The position numbers and the translations under genes are program-made. This document shows, in pieces, positions 48,167 to 59,829 of a stretch of DNA of 64,000 nt. Under the pieces are notes generated by a model. The model made no database searches. It was not told the DNA's origin and was given only the letters and a program-made list of their open reading frames with translations. This DNA is from Dermatophagoides farinae. Its lineage: Eukaryota > Arthropoda > Arachnida > Sarcoptiformes > Pyroglyphidae. Each line of letters opens with the position of its first letter. Within the stretch, counting starts at the first letter, position 1. The DNA lies in contig NC_134686.1 of the NCBI RefSeq assembly GCF_024713945.1, positions 2,876,001-2,940,000 of the forward strand. The letters are read 5' to 3'.

Positions 48167-51100
48167 CATGACAGGTGAAATGTTGTTTCTGTTCGTGGAA
48201 TTCAAAAAATGTTAATCGATTCAAACATTATTATGAATTTAATTTGAAATTTGAAACCATTTTTGTATTCGATTCAGGTTTATTGCCAAAGTCATGTGCC
48301 GAAAACGGGCCCTGGCCATTTAGATGGCCAATCTGTCGGCATTAAAGCGGCATTGAATGTACCGAAAAAGAATCACCTGATCAATGAACAGATACGTGTA
48401 TCCGGTTCGAAACCAGCATTAAGCACGGATGCTCTGACAATCAAACAAGCTATGGGAAATCATTCAGATCAATCAACATCGGGCAAACCACATTACTATC
48501 CTGCCGGACATTTTGATGCATCAGCTTTGCATATACAACATGCTGTCAATCAAACAAAATTGAATCGATCCACCAACGGTTTACGTCATAGTGTTCGTCC
48601 GGGCATCGAAAGTCGTATAAATGATTTTCTTGTAAGTTTTTTTTCCCCCATTTGCATAATTCATTTTTATTTTATCATGCTGTTTCTATTGGTTACCATC
48701 GATCGAATGAATGAATGAATGATCATCATTACAATCAATCCAGCCCAATATAGCTAATAATTTAACTTGAATATATCATGACAGATGAAAAGGTCCATAT
48801 AAAAACGTTTGTCAGAACGTTTAATTTTGTGACAATGAATGTGCAGTTAAATTAACCACCATTTTTTTTTATCGTCCTAAATCGACATACAAACATGATT
48901 CATTCATTCATTGGTTGGTTGGTTTGCTGACTGAATGTCTGTATATATCATGTTCATTATCATTATCATCATTATTTTAAGGTTGTAGTTTTCCAGTAAA
49001 AAAATACATCAAGTCTAATGACCAAGTTAATGTTTGTACTGATCACCATTATAACTTTTTTTTTAAATGATAATGATGATCATTCATTTGAATTTGAATT
49101 TGAATTTTCAGTCTATTATATTGGTTGTAGGTATATTTGGGAGAAAATAATTGAGACATCATTTATGAATGATGAATTTTTTTTATTTCTTTTATACCAA
49201 AAATTTAAAATTTGATCATTAACATGGCATATTTTTGTTGTTGTTGTTGTTGTTACTTATGGATTTGTTTTTATATCCCGATTATATAATAGGATTCAGA
49301 AACGCAAAGAAAATTAGAAATGCTTCATCGTGATGAAGAAGATGCATTATATAGGCAATTCTCGAAAAAAAGAGCTGAAGAAGTATCGTATATAAATACC
49401 GAAATCAAAGAAGAATGGGAAAAAGAACTGGAAAAATTGACATCAAAATTTATTTGCGAAATGAATAGCCGTAAAAAGAGAATATCTACTGATGAAGAAA
49501 AAGCATTGACCATTAGACATCAAAAAGAGAAAGATGATCTGGAAAAAAATATGACAATCAAATTTGATAAGAAAAAAGAATCATTAGCGAAAAAATTATT
49601 AGAACAAGAGCGACATGCAACGGCCGAATTAGTGGAAAAACAAAGTAAAGAAATGATGAATCTGATAACGGCCAAATTGCAAGAGTTTTCCGTAAATAAA
49701 TCCTCTTCAAATGAAAATGGTTTGAAAAATAAAGATAGTCGAAACCGTAATGTAAGTTTGTTGCTTTTGTTGTTGTTGTTGTTAATAAACTAATCGCCAT
49801 TCAATTGTTGTTTAGCGGTCAAATGAACCAATCGAATTGCCGAATGAAGAGAAGCCCTCATCGATTGCATCGGCCATTACAATGGATCATTCATATCCAT
49901 CACAGCCACCAGCACCAAGCATAACATCGATTTCCAAATTGGACATTTATAATGATCCTAGTGTTTTTGCTGAATTAGATCAAGTGGCCATCAATGTGGG
50001 TATTCTTTTTTTTTTTTGAACAACCATTTTCATCAATCAATATTATCTATTTCATCTACAATCATAGGTGGCACGCGAAGATCAGAAAACATTTACCGAT
50101 TTGGTCAGACAATTGACAGCAAATTGTGTGACCGATGTGGAAAAATCTCGTGCAATATTTCGATGGATAACTGTCAAAAATTTGAATACAATTAAATTTG
50201 ATGACAATGTTTCGGCCGATACACCAATGGGAATATTACGTGGTATTAAACATGGTACTGAAAGTTACCATGTCCTATTTAAACGTCTATGCAGGTAATT
50301 AATATATGATATTGGCTTTAATCCCTTCCAACACTCGAACATATTTAACGCTTGACCCAATAACAAAATTGACCATTAATAAATGAATAGGGATTTATTT
50401 ATTTGATAATTATAACATGCATCTTATGTATGTCTTTCTAGCTTTCGACTTATTTTATTTTGACTAATTTCATATGATAACCATGCAAGCATAACAATCC
50501 TTAAAATGATTTCATGTCTAGTGAACAAAAACAAAAAAAAAAGATCTTTCCAATTATGACAATTGAAATGATATGAAAAAAACCTTGTTGTTGTTTTGAC
50601 CTTTTTTTCGTTGTTTTCGTTGTTTTCATTTACAGTTATGTTGGCCTTCATTGTGTGGTCATTAAGGGATATTCGAAAAGTGCCGGCTATCAACCGGGTG
50701 TACATTTTGAAGATAGTCGTTTTCGTAATTCATGGAATGCTGTATATGTGGCCGGAAGTTGGCGTTTCGTCCAATGTAATTGGGGTGCAAGACATCTGGT
50801 CAATGCTAAAGAAGTGGGCAACCGATCAAGCTCATCATCATCCGCATCATCATCAACATCATTATCATCACCATCATCATCGATGGCCAATCATCATCAA
50901 TTGTCATCGAACAATAGTGCAAAATGTACAACCGATAGTCTACGTTATGAATATGATGATCATTATTTTCTTACTGATCCTAAAGAATTTATTTACGAAT
51001 TTTTTCCCTTACAACCGGAATGGCAACTATTACGATGTCCGATTAGTTTACGTGAATTTGAAGAGCTACCATTTGTGCGATCACTATTCTTTCGATATGG

Positions 51101-51887
51101 TCTTTATTTTGTGGACGAAGATATACAGGCCATATTGAGAACAGACAGTTCCGGTGCTGTTACCGTTCGAATAGGAATGCCAAGCTATATGACACCTAGC
51201 CTTATATTTCATTATAATCTCAAATTGATTGAAAATTATGCCACTGGCATACGCAATGATAATGGTACCGATACATATGATGGTGTAGTATTGAAACGAT
51301 TCGTCATGCAAACGGTAAGCAGCAATATTGTCTCATTTCGTGTCCATTTACCCGGTTCCGGTTCATATATCATGGATATATTTGCCAATTCAACAACGCC
51401 AAAAGAATATGTTACCGGTGAACCGATGAAATTCAAAAGTGTTTGTAAATTCAAAATTCTATGCCACGAACTGCATACAGTGATGATTCCGTTACCAGAT
51501 TGTGCTAGTGGTGAATGGGGCCCATTGAAAGCCACACGTTTGTTCGATCTGGTCCCATTGACACATGAAGAAGCGTTGATTTTTTCGCCACGTGATCTTG
51601 AAATTCAATTCCGTATGTCACGACCATTGACTGATTTTATGTCATCATTACATAGAAATGGTTCAGATGAACGTAAACTAGCTCGTTTCGTAACCGTATT
51701 GATCGATGATAATGATGATCTAGTTTCATTTCGAATCACTTTTCCTGATGAAGGCCAATATGGTCTAGATATTTATACACGTGAACAACATTCGAATGAA
51801 ATGTACAACATTGATAAGCAATTGCTAACACATTGCTGCAAATACCTCATTAATGTATCGTTTGCAAACATGACTAAAGTCAAATAA
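47626..51887 (+). CDS. Hil: Hillarin: LIM domain plus transglutaminase-like (KY-type) protein
   Basis: Six exons in phase: 47626-47847, 48278-48631, 49293-49751, 49816-49995, 50068-50294, 50636-51887 (897 residues). One LIM domain near the N-terminus is split by the first intron: CNRCGHLV, HHGCFKCVACGSKL, then VYCQSH. A linker is followed by a long charged coiled coil (about 195-330), then the transglutaminase-like core (REDQKTFTDLVRQLTANCV, RAIFRWITVKNLNT, SYHVLFKRLCSYVGLHCVVI, NSWNAVYVAGSWRFVQCNWG). A Ser-rich insert and two C-terminal KY-type beta domains complete it. This order is that of arthropod and annelid hillarin, a cytoskeletal/septin-associated protein. The Cys, His and Asp of the transglutaminase triad appear absent, so it is probably a non-catalytic scaffold. 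An AATAAA at 52126-52131 may end the transcript. Confidence 0.93.
47848..48277 (+). other. first intron of hillarin
   Basis: Phase-0 intron inside the LIM domain, GTTTGT donor and TTCAG acceptor. It contains a 27-nt poly-A run (48134-48160) and no coding signal. Confidence 0.8.
48134..48160. repeat. poly-A tract
   Basis: About 27 A in the first hillarin intron, with no adjoining element body. Confidence 0.95.
48632..49292 (+). other. second intron of hillarin
   Basis: GTAAGT donor, ATAATAG acceptor. T-rich, with a run of GTT triplets near 49,227-49,255 and nothing else recognisable. Confidence 0.8.
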
Positions 51888-52162
51888 CTTTTCTGATGAT
51901 TAACTGTTCTAGTGATCACATATCCATCCATCATCATCATTCTATCATTCTATTCTATTATTATTATTATATACGTGTTTGTGTTGTACATAAATGCAAA
52001 GAGATCGTTTGGAGAAAAAAATGTTTTATTTTATTTTTTTTTTAATTGTTTCAAATTTTTTTTTGTTGAAAATCAATATTTACATATTCCACAAAAACAC
52101 AACTTTTATATGAGAAAAAAAAAGAAATAAACAAAGAAATGGCCGACTGTTTTGCTCAATCA

Positions 52163-53434
52163 TCAAACATCTGGTGATAATTTTGGAAACGGGTTCTGTT
52201 TCGATATGACCAATTTCTGGTGTTGTAATGAAATGTAGCCTTTTAATTTATTATCGGCAATCAGATTGGCCAAAAGACAATGTACTTCTTCCATTGTCAT
52301 TTTGTCATCATCGGCCAGTTCGATTCGGTTACGATTTGATTGATAATAATTGATGGCATCCACAAAATGATTCAAAGGTATCTGATGATTTTGAACGATT
52401 TTGGCCACTTTTTTGAATATATTTCGATATACTAATACTTTTAATTTTTCCAATGTAAAATAGATACCATAATAATAGAAAAATTCTGAATTCTTTTCGA
52501 TGGCCTGATCAAATTCATATAAATTACCTTCTTTGATTGAGGCACATAAATCTTCGAATTGCAATAGGTTGTATTGTTGTAAAATGGTTTTGGTAGGCAA
52601 ACAACCAGAATAAAGCATTTTGACTGGTATCAAAAATATCAATATGATACGGCGATTTTTTTCCATTTTAGGTAGACATTTTTCGAATGCAAAACTCAAC
52701 AAACGATCAGCTTTTCTATAGTCCGAATCATACAATGATTTCATCCCGGTGAAATATGAATATGTAACACGTTCAGCCAATGTGAAATGTTCATCGATAT
52801 TAGCGTTTTCCAGTGCACGTACCAATGGTTTGTATAGATTTAATTTGTTGATTTTGAAATAAATTTTAAACAATTGATTGATAATGTTCATCATTCCTTT
52901 ACGTTTGCTAACCTCGATCGAAGTTCGAGAATCATTGGCACATACACGGAACAGATTCATCAGATGTGATGCTGCTTCTTCAATGTTGGCGTCTGGTTGA
53001 GCAGATTTTTTATTCGTATTCGCCGAGGCCGTTGTATCTGCACAGATGGCCAATTTACGAAGTTCGATTGAAGCCATATAAACGGCTGGAAGCATCCAAT
53101 TTTCTTCTTTAGATTGAGTCAAAACTTTGACCAATGCTTGAATCATTGAACATTGATGGCCAAATGCCAGTGCATAATTTCGGCCACTAATCAATACTTG
53201 CAATGACAAAAAATGATTCATGACAACATCATCCCATGGTGAGTCTAATATTTTGGCCACCGAATTTTCCAAATTCTGATTATTCACCAACGTGTTTCGT
53301 AAATCATTTGTTAATGAAAATTTTTCCAAAGACAAAATAGTGGCAAGCTCATTACCATCTTGTTGAAAGATTAAAGATTTTATATCATGAAGTAAATTAT
53401 TCAATGGATTATTTTTGAAACCAAAATGATTCAT
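52163..53434 (-). CDS. PCID2: PCID2, PCI-domain subunit of the TREX-2 complex
   Basis: Single exon, 423 residues from the ATG at 53434 (the frame stays open upstream without another convincing start). The match to PCID2 runs almost end to end: KEENWMLPAVYMASIELRKL, LMNLFRVCANDSRTSIE, NIINQLFKIYFKINKL, AERVTYSYFTGMKSLYDSDY, RIILIFLIPVKMLYSG. The PCI winged-helix at the end contains MEEVHCLLANLIADNKLKGY, ISLQHQKLVISKQNPFPKLS. PCID2 (yeast Thp1) pairs with the GANP/Sac3 scaffold at nuclear pores for mRNA export, and with the Rpn15/DSS1-type subunit. It is tail-to-tail with hillarin (276 bp) and head-to-head with the AGPAT gene (440 bp). Confidence 0.96.
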   Translation of the reverse strand: MNHFGFKNNPLNNLLHDIKSLIFQQDGNELATILSLEKFSLTNDLRNTLVNNQNLENSVAKILDSPWDDVVMNHFLSLQVLISGRNYALAFGHQCSMIQALVKVLTQSKEENWMLPAVYMASIELRKLAICADTTASANTNKKSAQPDANIEEAASHLMNLFRVCANDSRTSIEVSKRKGMMNIINQLFKIYFKINKLNLYKPLVRALENANIDEHFTLAERVTYSYFTGMKSLYDSDYRKADRLLSFAFEKCLPKMEKNRRIILIFLIPVKMLYSGCLPTKTILQQYNLLQFEDLCASIKEGNLYEFDQAIEKNSEFFYYYGIYFTLEKLKVLVYRNIFKKVAKIVQNHQIPLNHFVDAINYYQSNRNRIELADDDKMTMEEVHCLLANLIADNKLKGYISLQHQKLVISKQNPFPKLSPDV

Positions 53435-53874
53435 TTTTTTAATTTTTTTTTTAATTTTTTCATTGACGTTATAATCAAAAAAAACATGACAATGCTGATG
53501 CTGTTGTTTTTGAAATGAAACCCAGTTTGTACGTTGAAAGTCATTTATTAACAAACGATTAATTGGTTATGGTTAATAATATACAATGCATCATCATCAT
53601 CATCATTATAAATTTTTTTTTTTCATTTTCTTGTTGAATTAATACTTGAGTGAAGTGAACATGTCATCGAAGATATGACCAAACCCAAAAAAAAAAATGA
53701 TTTGATGATTAAATCGAATGTGTTTACAATTGTACCCTTGTAACGATATTTTAGCTATAAAGAAGCCAACATTCGATCATATATTCCTATATGATTATAG
53801 TGCACATCAAAAGATTGGCATTTTGTTTTCTTTGAACATAGAAAAAAAAACATTCAAATTTCCATCATTACAAT
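53435..53874. promoter_or_regulatory. divergent promoter region, PCID2 / AGPAT
   Basis: 440 bp between the two outward start codons. T-rich with ATC triplets; no clear TATA or initiator. Confidence 0.45.
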
Positions 53875-55218
53875 ATGAATGTGAAAAATAATATTTTCAT
53901 CCACATGTTTTTCGGTTTGGCCTTTTTTATTTCAGGCTTGTTTATCAATGTGATTCAATTCATTCTATACAACACGTTGGCATGGATCGATATACAACGT
54001 TTCAGGCGAATCAATTTTTATTTAAACTATTCAATGTGGTCACAAGTTGTTGCGTTAGGACATTGGTGGGCCGATACCGAATTGACCATTTATTATCCGG
54101 ATGAAAATTCTTTAAAACTTTCCGCTCCAAATCATATGCTATGCCTGATGAATCATACATTTGAAATCGATTGGGTCATGTCATGGCTGGCCGTTGATCA
54201 TTATCAAAAACTTGGTGTATGTTTATTATCATAATCATTTTTATTCTGTTTGTTTGTTTTAATCATTTTTGAATATATTTAGAATGCCAAATCGTTTGTG
54301 AAAAGATCATTACGTTTCATACCAATAATTGGTTGGAGCTGGATATTTGGCGAATTCGCCTTTCTCGAACGAAATCTGGAAAAAGATTCGGCAAACATTG
54401 TGAAAGCATTGAAAAATTTCCTACAATTCGAACATCCTACATCGTTGTTATTCTTTGCCGAAGGTACCAGATTTACGGAACAAAAACATGAAAACAGTAT
54501 CCAATTTGCTAAAGAACGTGGCCTACCGGAACTCAAATATCATCTATTACCACGGCCCAGAGGTTTTAACTTGGCCGTTCGAACATTCAAAGAAGAAAGT
54601 ATGTATGAAAGATTTTTTTTCTCGATTTATTCATTGATTGTTATTATTATTCTATGAAGAAAAAGATGTTCTAGTCGCTCAAATTCAATTGAGATTTCCC
54701 AAAAATCAACCTGAACCATCATTTACAACATTATTACGTGGCGATAAATTAAAAGCCGATATGTATGTACGCATATTTCCGTTGAGCGACATTCCAACCG
54801 ATAGTGAAAAAGAAACCACTGATTGTCTGTACAAGATTTATCAAAATCAAGTGAGTATATAACCTTGACACAAATAATAAATGAATATATATCATTAATT
54901 TGTAATAATAAAATTAAAAAAAAACAGGATGAATTGGCTGATTATCATGAAAAAAATGATTGCTTTCCTGGCGTCAAAACGGTCGTTCATCGTCGAAAGG
55001 CATCATTGTTGAATCTGATGGCATGGACTGGCGTTACATCCATACTGTTGCCATATCTATTGGCTAAAATTGTAATCAACAGTAGTTGGCTTGTTATCAG
55101 CATCATTGCTGCCATTATCGTATTTGGTCTGTTCTCATTCAAGATGATGATCGATTCGACCAAAGTGAATAAATCATCATCTAGTTATGGTATGGAGAAT
55201 AAGAAAAAACAACAATAG
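53875..55218 (+). CDS. 1-acylglycerol-3-phosphate O-acyltransferase (AGPAT3/4/5-like)
   Basis: Four exons in phase: 53875-54216, 54283-54598, 54660-54850, 54928-55218 (379 residues). An N-terminal hydrophobic helix (IHMFFGLAFFISGLFINVI) is followed by acyltransferase motif I, NHTFEIDW, with the catalytic H-x4-D at about residues 94-99. RFIPIIGWSWIFGEFAFLERN forms motif II. FFAEGTRFT is motif III (acyl acceptor phosphate binding) and LLPRPRGF is in the motif IV region. Two C-terminal membrane helices end the protein. These are all hallmarks of endoplasmic-reticulum AGPATs that make phosphatidic acid from lysophosphatidic acid; the long C-terminal part with double helix fits the AGPAT3/4/5 branch. 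AATAAA lies at 55293-55298. Its 3' end is 131 bp from that of the myosin light chain gene. Confidence 0.94.
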
Positions 55219-55292
55219 TTTCACATTCTATTTTCCAATATAATTGTCATTGTTATACTTGAGAAAAAAAAATAAGACTTTGAAATTTAATA

Positions 55293-55298
55293 ATAAAT
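55293..55298 (+). terminator. polyadenylation signal AATAAA of the AGPAT gene
   Basis: 75 bp after the stop codon on the same strand. Confidence 0.5.
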
Positions 55299-55349
55299 AT
55301 ATGTCTAAATTTTTATAATGTGAATGAAGAAGGATAAAATGATTTTTAA

Positions 55350-55991
55350 TCAACCACTCATAATATGCCGTACAAATTCTTCATAATGAATATTACCATG
55401 ATTATCTTCTTGGCCGGCCAATAGCTGTTCAACTTCATCGTCGGTCAGTTTTTCGCCCAATGTTGTGAGTAAATGTCGAAGTTCAGCTGATGAAATGTAA
55501 CCACTTCCATCTTTATCAAAATGTCGTAATCCTTCAATAAAATCTTCGGCCGTATCCGTTGATCTTGATTTTGATATTGTCTGTAGTATGGGCAGAAAAA
55601 CTTCGAATCCAATTCGTTCATCTGTAACAATGAATTTGGATAAATTTCATAAATCAAAACAACATTAATCATCATCATCATCATACCGGGTTTCAATTGA
55701 CTGGAACATTTTTTCACATCATTTTCGGTGGGATTCTGTCCCAATGCTCTCAATACATCGCCTAATTGTGAAACGTTTATTTTACCATCACCTTTATTAT
55801 CAAACAAATAGAATGCCTCTTGAAATTCTATGAATCAAATGGTATCAATTTAATAATTCACAATTTTTTTCACAGAAAAAAAAAACATACCAAGAATTTG
55901 ATCTTCCGTAAAGTTGACCTGTAGATAAACGAAAAAAAACGAATAGGAATTATGGACGTGGAAGAATCATTTTTTCTTCTATACAAACCAT
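55350..55991 (-). CDS. Mlc-c: non-muscle essential (alkali) myosin light chain
   Basis: Four coding exons in phase: an ATG-only exon 55989-55991, then 55891-55918, 55687-55827 and 55350-55621, giving 147 residues, the length of Drosophila Mlc-c. The protein reads [15 protein letters not shown], then [88 protein letters not shown] and FVRHIMSG. Paired EF-hands are present; the [12 protein letters not shown] loop looks competent while the others are degenerate, as usual for this family. It wraps the IQ motif of non-muscle myosin heavy chain (and some unconventional myosins). The ATG-only first exon rests on a GTTTGT donor and is the least certain part, but an intron straight after or near the start codon is common in calmodulin-superfamily genes. 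Confidence 0.93.
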
Positions 55992-56821
55992 AGTTGCCAA
56001 GTTACAAATCGAAATGGCTTTAATTGAGAAAAAAAAAAGATTTATATTTGTCAACGGTTTTGATTTGTGTGTTGCAATCAAAAGACAAAAAAAAATCCCA
56101 AAACTATTATTAATCAGCAATGAAATATAAAATCAAAAAGACAACAGGCATCAAAAAAAACAAAAAATAAAACGATAAACCTGTCAAACCAGTGCTCAAA
56201 TTGACCGTATTTTCTCGCTTTCATATCACTGATTTTCGGCTATATGCACAAAAATATATTGGTCGAACAAAACCAGACCACTAAGCAAACATAACAGTAG
56301 AAAAGCGCGAATTTACGATAATTGTCACCGGTTCTGTCGAAATAGACTTTTTTTTAAGGATTCGAATTTTTTTTTTTTTTTTTTTTGGTTTTTTTGTTTG
56401 AAAATTCTGATTTTATTTTACAAAAGATTGCTCATAATTCAATATATATGGCTTTGATTTGATTGACTAGCATGTTGAAGAAATATATCAATGGACACAT
56501 GGAAGAATGGTGATAACGAGATATGATGATTATGATAGTGGTCATTCAATTGGTCCGACAAAGTCAACAAGTGAATGAATGGATTCTATGAATGAATTTC
56601 ATTTCCGAAACAAACAACAAGAGAAAAAAATTGAATAAAAAATAAAAATAAAAACTCCAATCATCATTGATTATAATGTTACATTCGTTTTTATGGAATA
56701 TGTACAAGAATGATAACAAGAATTTTTTTGTTCAATTAGCAAATTAACCCTGATGAGAAATATTGGTTTGGCGTAAGGGGCAGCATCAATGAATTCTTCC
56801 TTTTTTGTTATTGCTTGATGA

Positions 56822-58262
56822 TTACTTTTCACTGTTATTATCATCGAGATCATCATCATCATCATCATCGTCATCATCGATGCTATCAATATTATCCATT
56901 TCGATACCGAAATCCTGTTGGCTATGTCCTCCTTGGTCCGACGAATTTTCACCAAAAGTTTCGAATGATTTGATTTGATCATCAATATTATTATTATTGT
57001 TATGATTACTATTATGCAGTGATATCGTTATATTTGATTCATCACTACCAGCCAAACTGATTGCACCACAACTATCCATCGGTTGTGTACCGTTTCTGAT
57101 AATGTTATTATTCTTACGTGAACCACCGGAACTACTACGTCTCCATTCCATAAGTTGTTTCTTCCATTTGGTTCTGTGAATAAAAAAAAACAAAAACAAT
57201 ATCATCAATCATGTTCACATTATATCATCTTACCTTCGATTTTGAAACCAAGTTTTGATTTGGACTTCAGACAGATTAAGTGCACAAGAAAGCTCGATTC
57301 GTTTACTTACAGTCAGGTATTTATCATTCTTTAATTTTGATAAAATCATTTATTATTTTTTTCAATTCAAATCATAACATAATGTTATTATTATTATTAA
57401 TTCTTAACTTACTTGAAATTCGGATTCAAGACGTTCCAATTGTTTAGTATTGTACGCCTGTCGTGGACGACGTTCATTCATAACGAATTTTCGTCCATTC
57501 GCAGAATTGTTGTTGTCATTTTTATTATTATTTGTTGATGATATCGATTTCATATCGATCGTCGCTTTTTTATTATTACTACTATTACTATCGTTTGATC
57601 TGTTTGCCACAGATGGCGATGCAATCGTTTCGAAAGACGTTGATTTCAATGTTTCGCCCGCGATATTCGCCAATTTTGTATGTTTCTTATTGTTGGTAGA
57701 ATAATTGTAAACATGGATATCAGCAGATTTGTTTGTTGTAGGCGATATTGGAGAACATTTATCACCATTAGATGGAATGTTGTGTAATGAGCTATCATTC
57801 TGCGACATTGCCTTGAATAACATCATTGATGAAATGTATTGACAATAGGCAAATATATCCAAAGCGGCCATTTGTTGTTGTTGTTGTTGTTGTTGACTAT
57901 TGCTACTGCTATTATTTGGTCCAATCAATGAATATAAACCATCATCATTGCCATTATTATGATTATGATTATTATTATTGTTGTTGGTGATCAAACCCAA
58001 TAGGTTAGGTTTGAGTGCTTCAATAATATTCTTATCATGCATCACTTGATGGGCGGCATTTTGATGATGCATCAATACATCGCCAAGTTGCGATAATCTG
58101 GTCGCACGTTCATTCGTATCATTCGTGCCAATCTTATCACTCATTATATTCTTGATTGAAAACTTTTGACAAAATTTCATAGATTAGTTGTGAGTTGTAG
58201 TAGTAGTAGTCAAGTTTGGTCATCATTGAATTTGAACAAAATAAACTTACTTTGAGATCCAT
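56822..58262 (-). CDS. NK-like (ANTP-class) homeobox transcription factor
   Basis: Four exons in phase: 58251-58262, 57413-58162, 57234-57328, 56822-57173 (402 residues). The first encodes only MDLK; the second opens FSIKNIM, an eh1-like Groucho-binding motif in the place typical of NK-type proteins. Gln-, Ser- and Asn-rich linkers follow. The homeodomain spans three exons: RRPRQAYNTKQLERLESEFQ, then NDKYLTVSKRIELSCALNLS, EVQIKTWFQNRR, then TKWKKQL. Q50, N51, W48 and F49 are present; KTWFQNRRTKWKKQ is NK-like. The C-terminus ends in a run of ten Asp followed by LDDNNSEK. The RPRQAY start and the KYLTVSKRIELS segment are distinctive, but I cannot place it in a named subfamily. It is expected to be a developmental, mainly repressive, nuclear factor. 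Confidence 0.87.
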
Positions 58263-59806
58263 GATGTAATGAAAATAACTTGTTGTTGTTGTTTCTCTCG
58301 TTTTATTACAAAAAAAGAAGAAGATTCAGTTGATGAATTTCATTCGTTGTGCATTAGTTGTTTTTTTTCAATTTCATTAGTCGAATCATTTGACAATGTC
58401 CAGATTAATTTGACTATCTAATTTTTTTTTTTCACTAGAATTACCGGGATATATGTTGCGAAGAAGAAGCAAAATTCGAATGAAATGTCTGTGTGTGTGT
58501 ATGTGTGTGTGTGTGCATGTGTGTATGTATTGTATGTGTGTGTGTATGTCATTTAGTCATTCAATTTATTTTATTCAATGATTCAGTCATAATTTTAGCT
58601 AAGCGCCAACACAGAATCAAATTGATTGGTGTAGCATAGACACTTGAACACACATTTGCGATTGCCTATTTAAGTATTTAATAGTTCCAGTTAGTAGAGT
58701 AATAACAACAACAACAACAACGACAACGACAATAGGGAACAAACACCAAATGTAGCAGCTGTAATGCATCAATAACATTATCAACATTAAACGACATCAT
58801 CAACACGACATCTGCAACAATAACGATTACTTATACAAACAGAATCAATGTCTATATGAATGTATGAGGCTGTGATAGGCCGATTGAATAATAATAATAG
58901 GCAAAGCGAAAAAAAAATCTGCCTGATCTGAACCCGAAAATGGCCAGACAACCAATGAAACGATGTTGATAGTGTGATGGTGATGGTGGAATTGAATGGA
59001 ATGGATCCGAAACCAGAAATGAAACAAATCGAATCTTGCCATATAACACCATTGAATGCCACCATTTTATATATTAAAATGGCAATGGATCGTATATTGG
59101 CCAAGGCAAAATTGCTAAATGATGATGATGATGGTGGTGGTGGTGGTGGTGGTCCGCTGGTGGTAGCATCATTATCAATATACATCCATTATACGACTAT
59201 CTATGTATGTAATATACACACACTTATAACATTCACTAAATAATAATCACAAAAAATAGACCAATTTGCCATTACAGTTAAACCATTCATTCATTCATTC
59301 GTTCAATTTATACTGTAAATCAAAATATGCATGCATAACGTTTAGTTAAATCATAATTCCATTTAATAATAATAATAATAATAATAACTAAACTAAAAAA
59401 AAGCAGAAGCAATAGATGATGATGTCGCCACAATTCTGACAATTCTAAACAGTAGAATCAGTGTTAGTATATTGTTTGTCGTGATCAAATTGAATTCCAT
59501 CATGTGTATGATGTAGTTGATAGGAATTGATGAATCCAATTTTTTTTTCTATCATTTGGATCTAGATTTTCATCTTTTTTTTCATTTTTGATTTTGGATT
59601 CCTTTTTTTTTATTTCATTAGATTTTTTTTTTCTTTTTTGTCGAAATGCTATTCCTGTAGAACAAAATGACGAAAGTAAAGTAATTATTATCCAATATAT
59701 GAAAGCACAGACAGGCTTGTTAGTCCTGGATGAATGACTATGACTATTATTATTACTAAAAAAAAAAGTTCCACGCCTTGGATCACAAGTGGCCCATTTC
59801 ACTGTC

Positions 59807-59829
59807 TGTGTGTGTGTGTGTGTGTGTGT
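59807..59829. repeat. (GT)n microsatellite
   Basis: GT units, followed at 59850-59872 by a complementary CA run, so the two can pair as a hairpin. Confidence 0.85.

Noticed and set aside
58787-59243. Frames on both strands around a GGT repeat
   Set aside because: The Gly/Pro runs come from the microsatellite and the rest has no family resemblance; treated only as a possible noncoding 5' exon.
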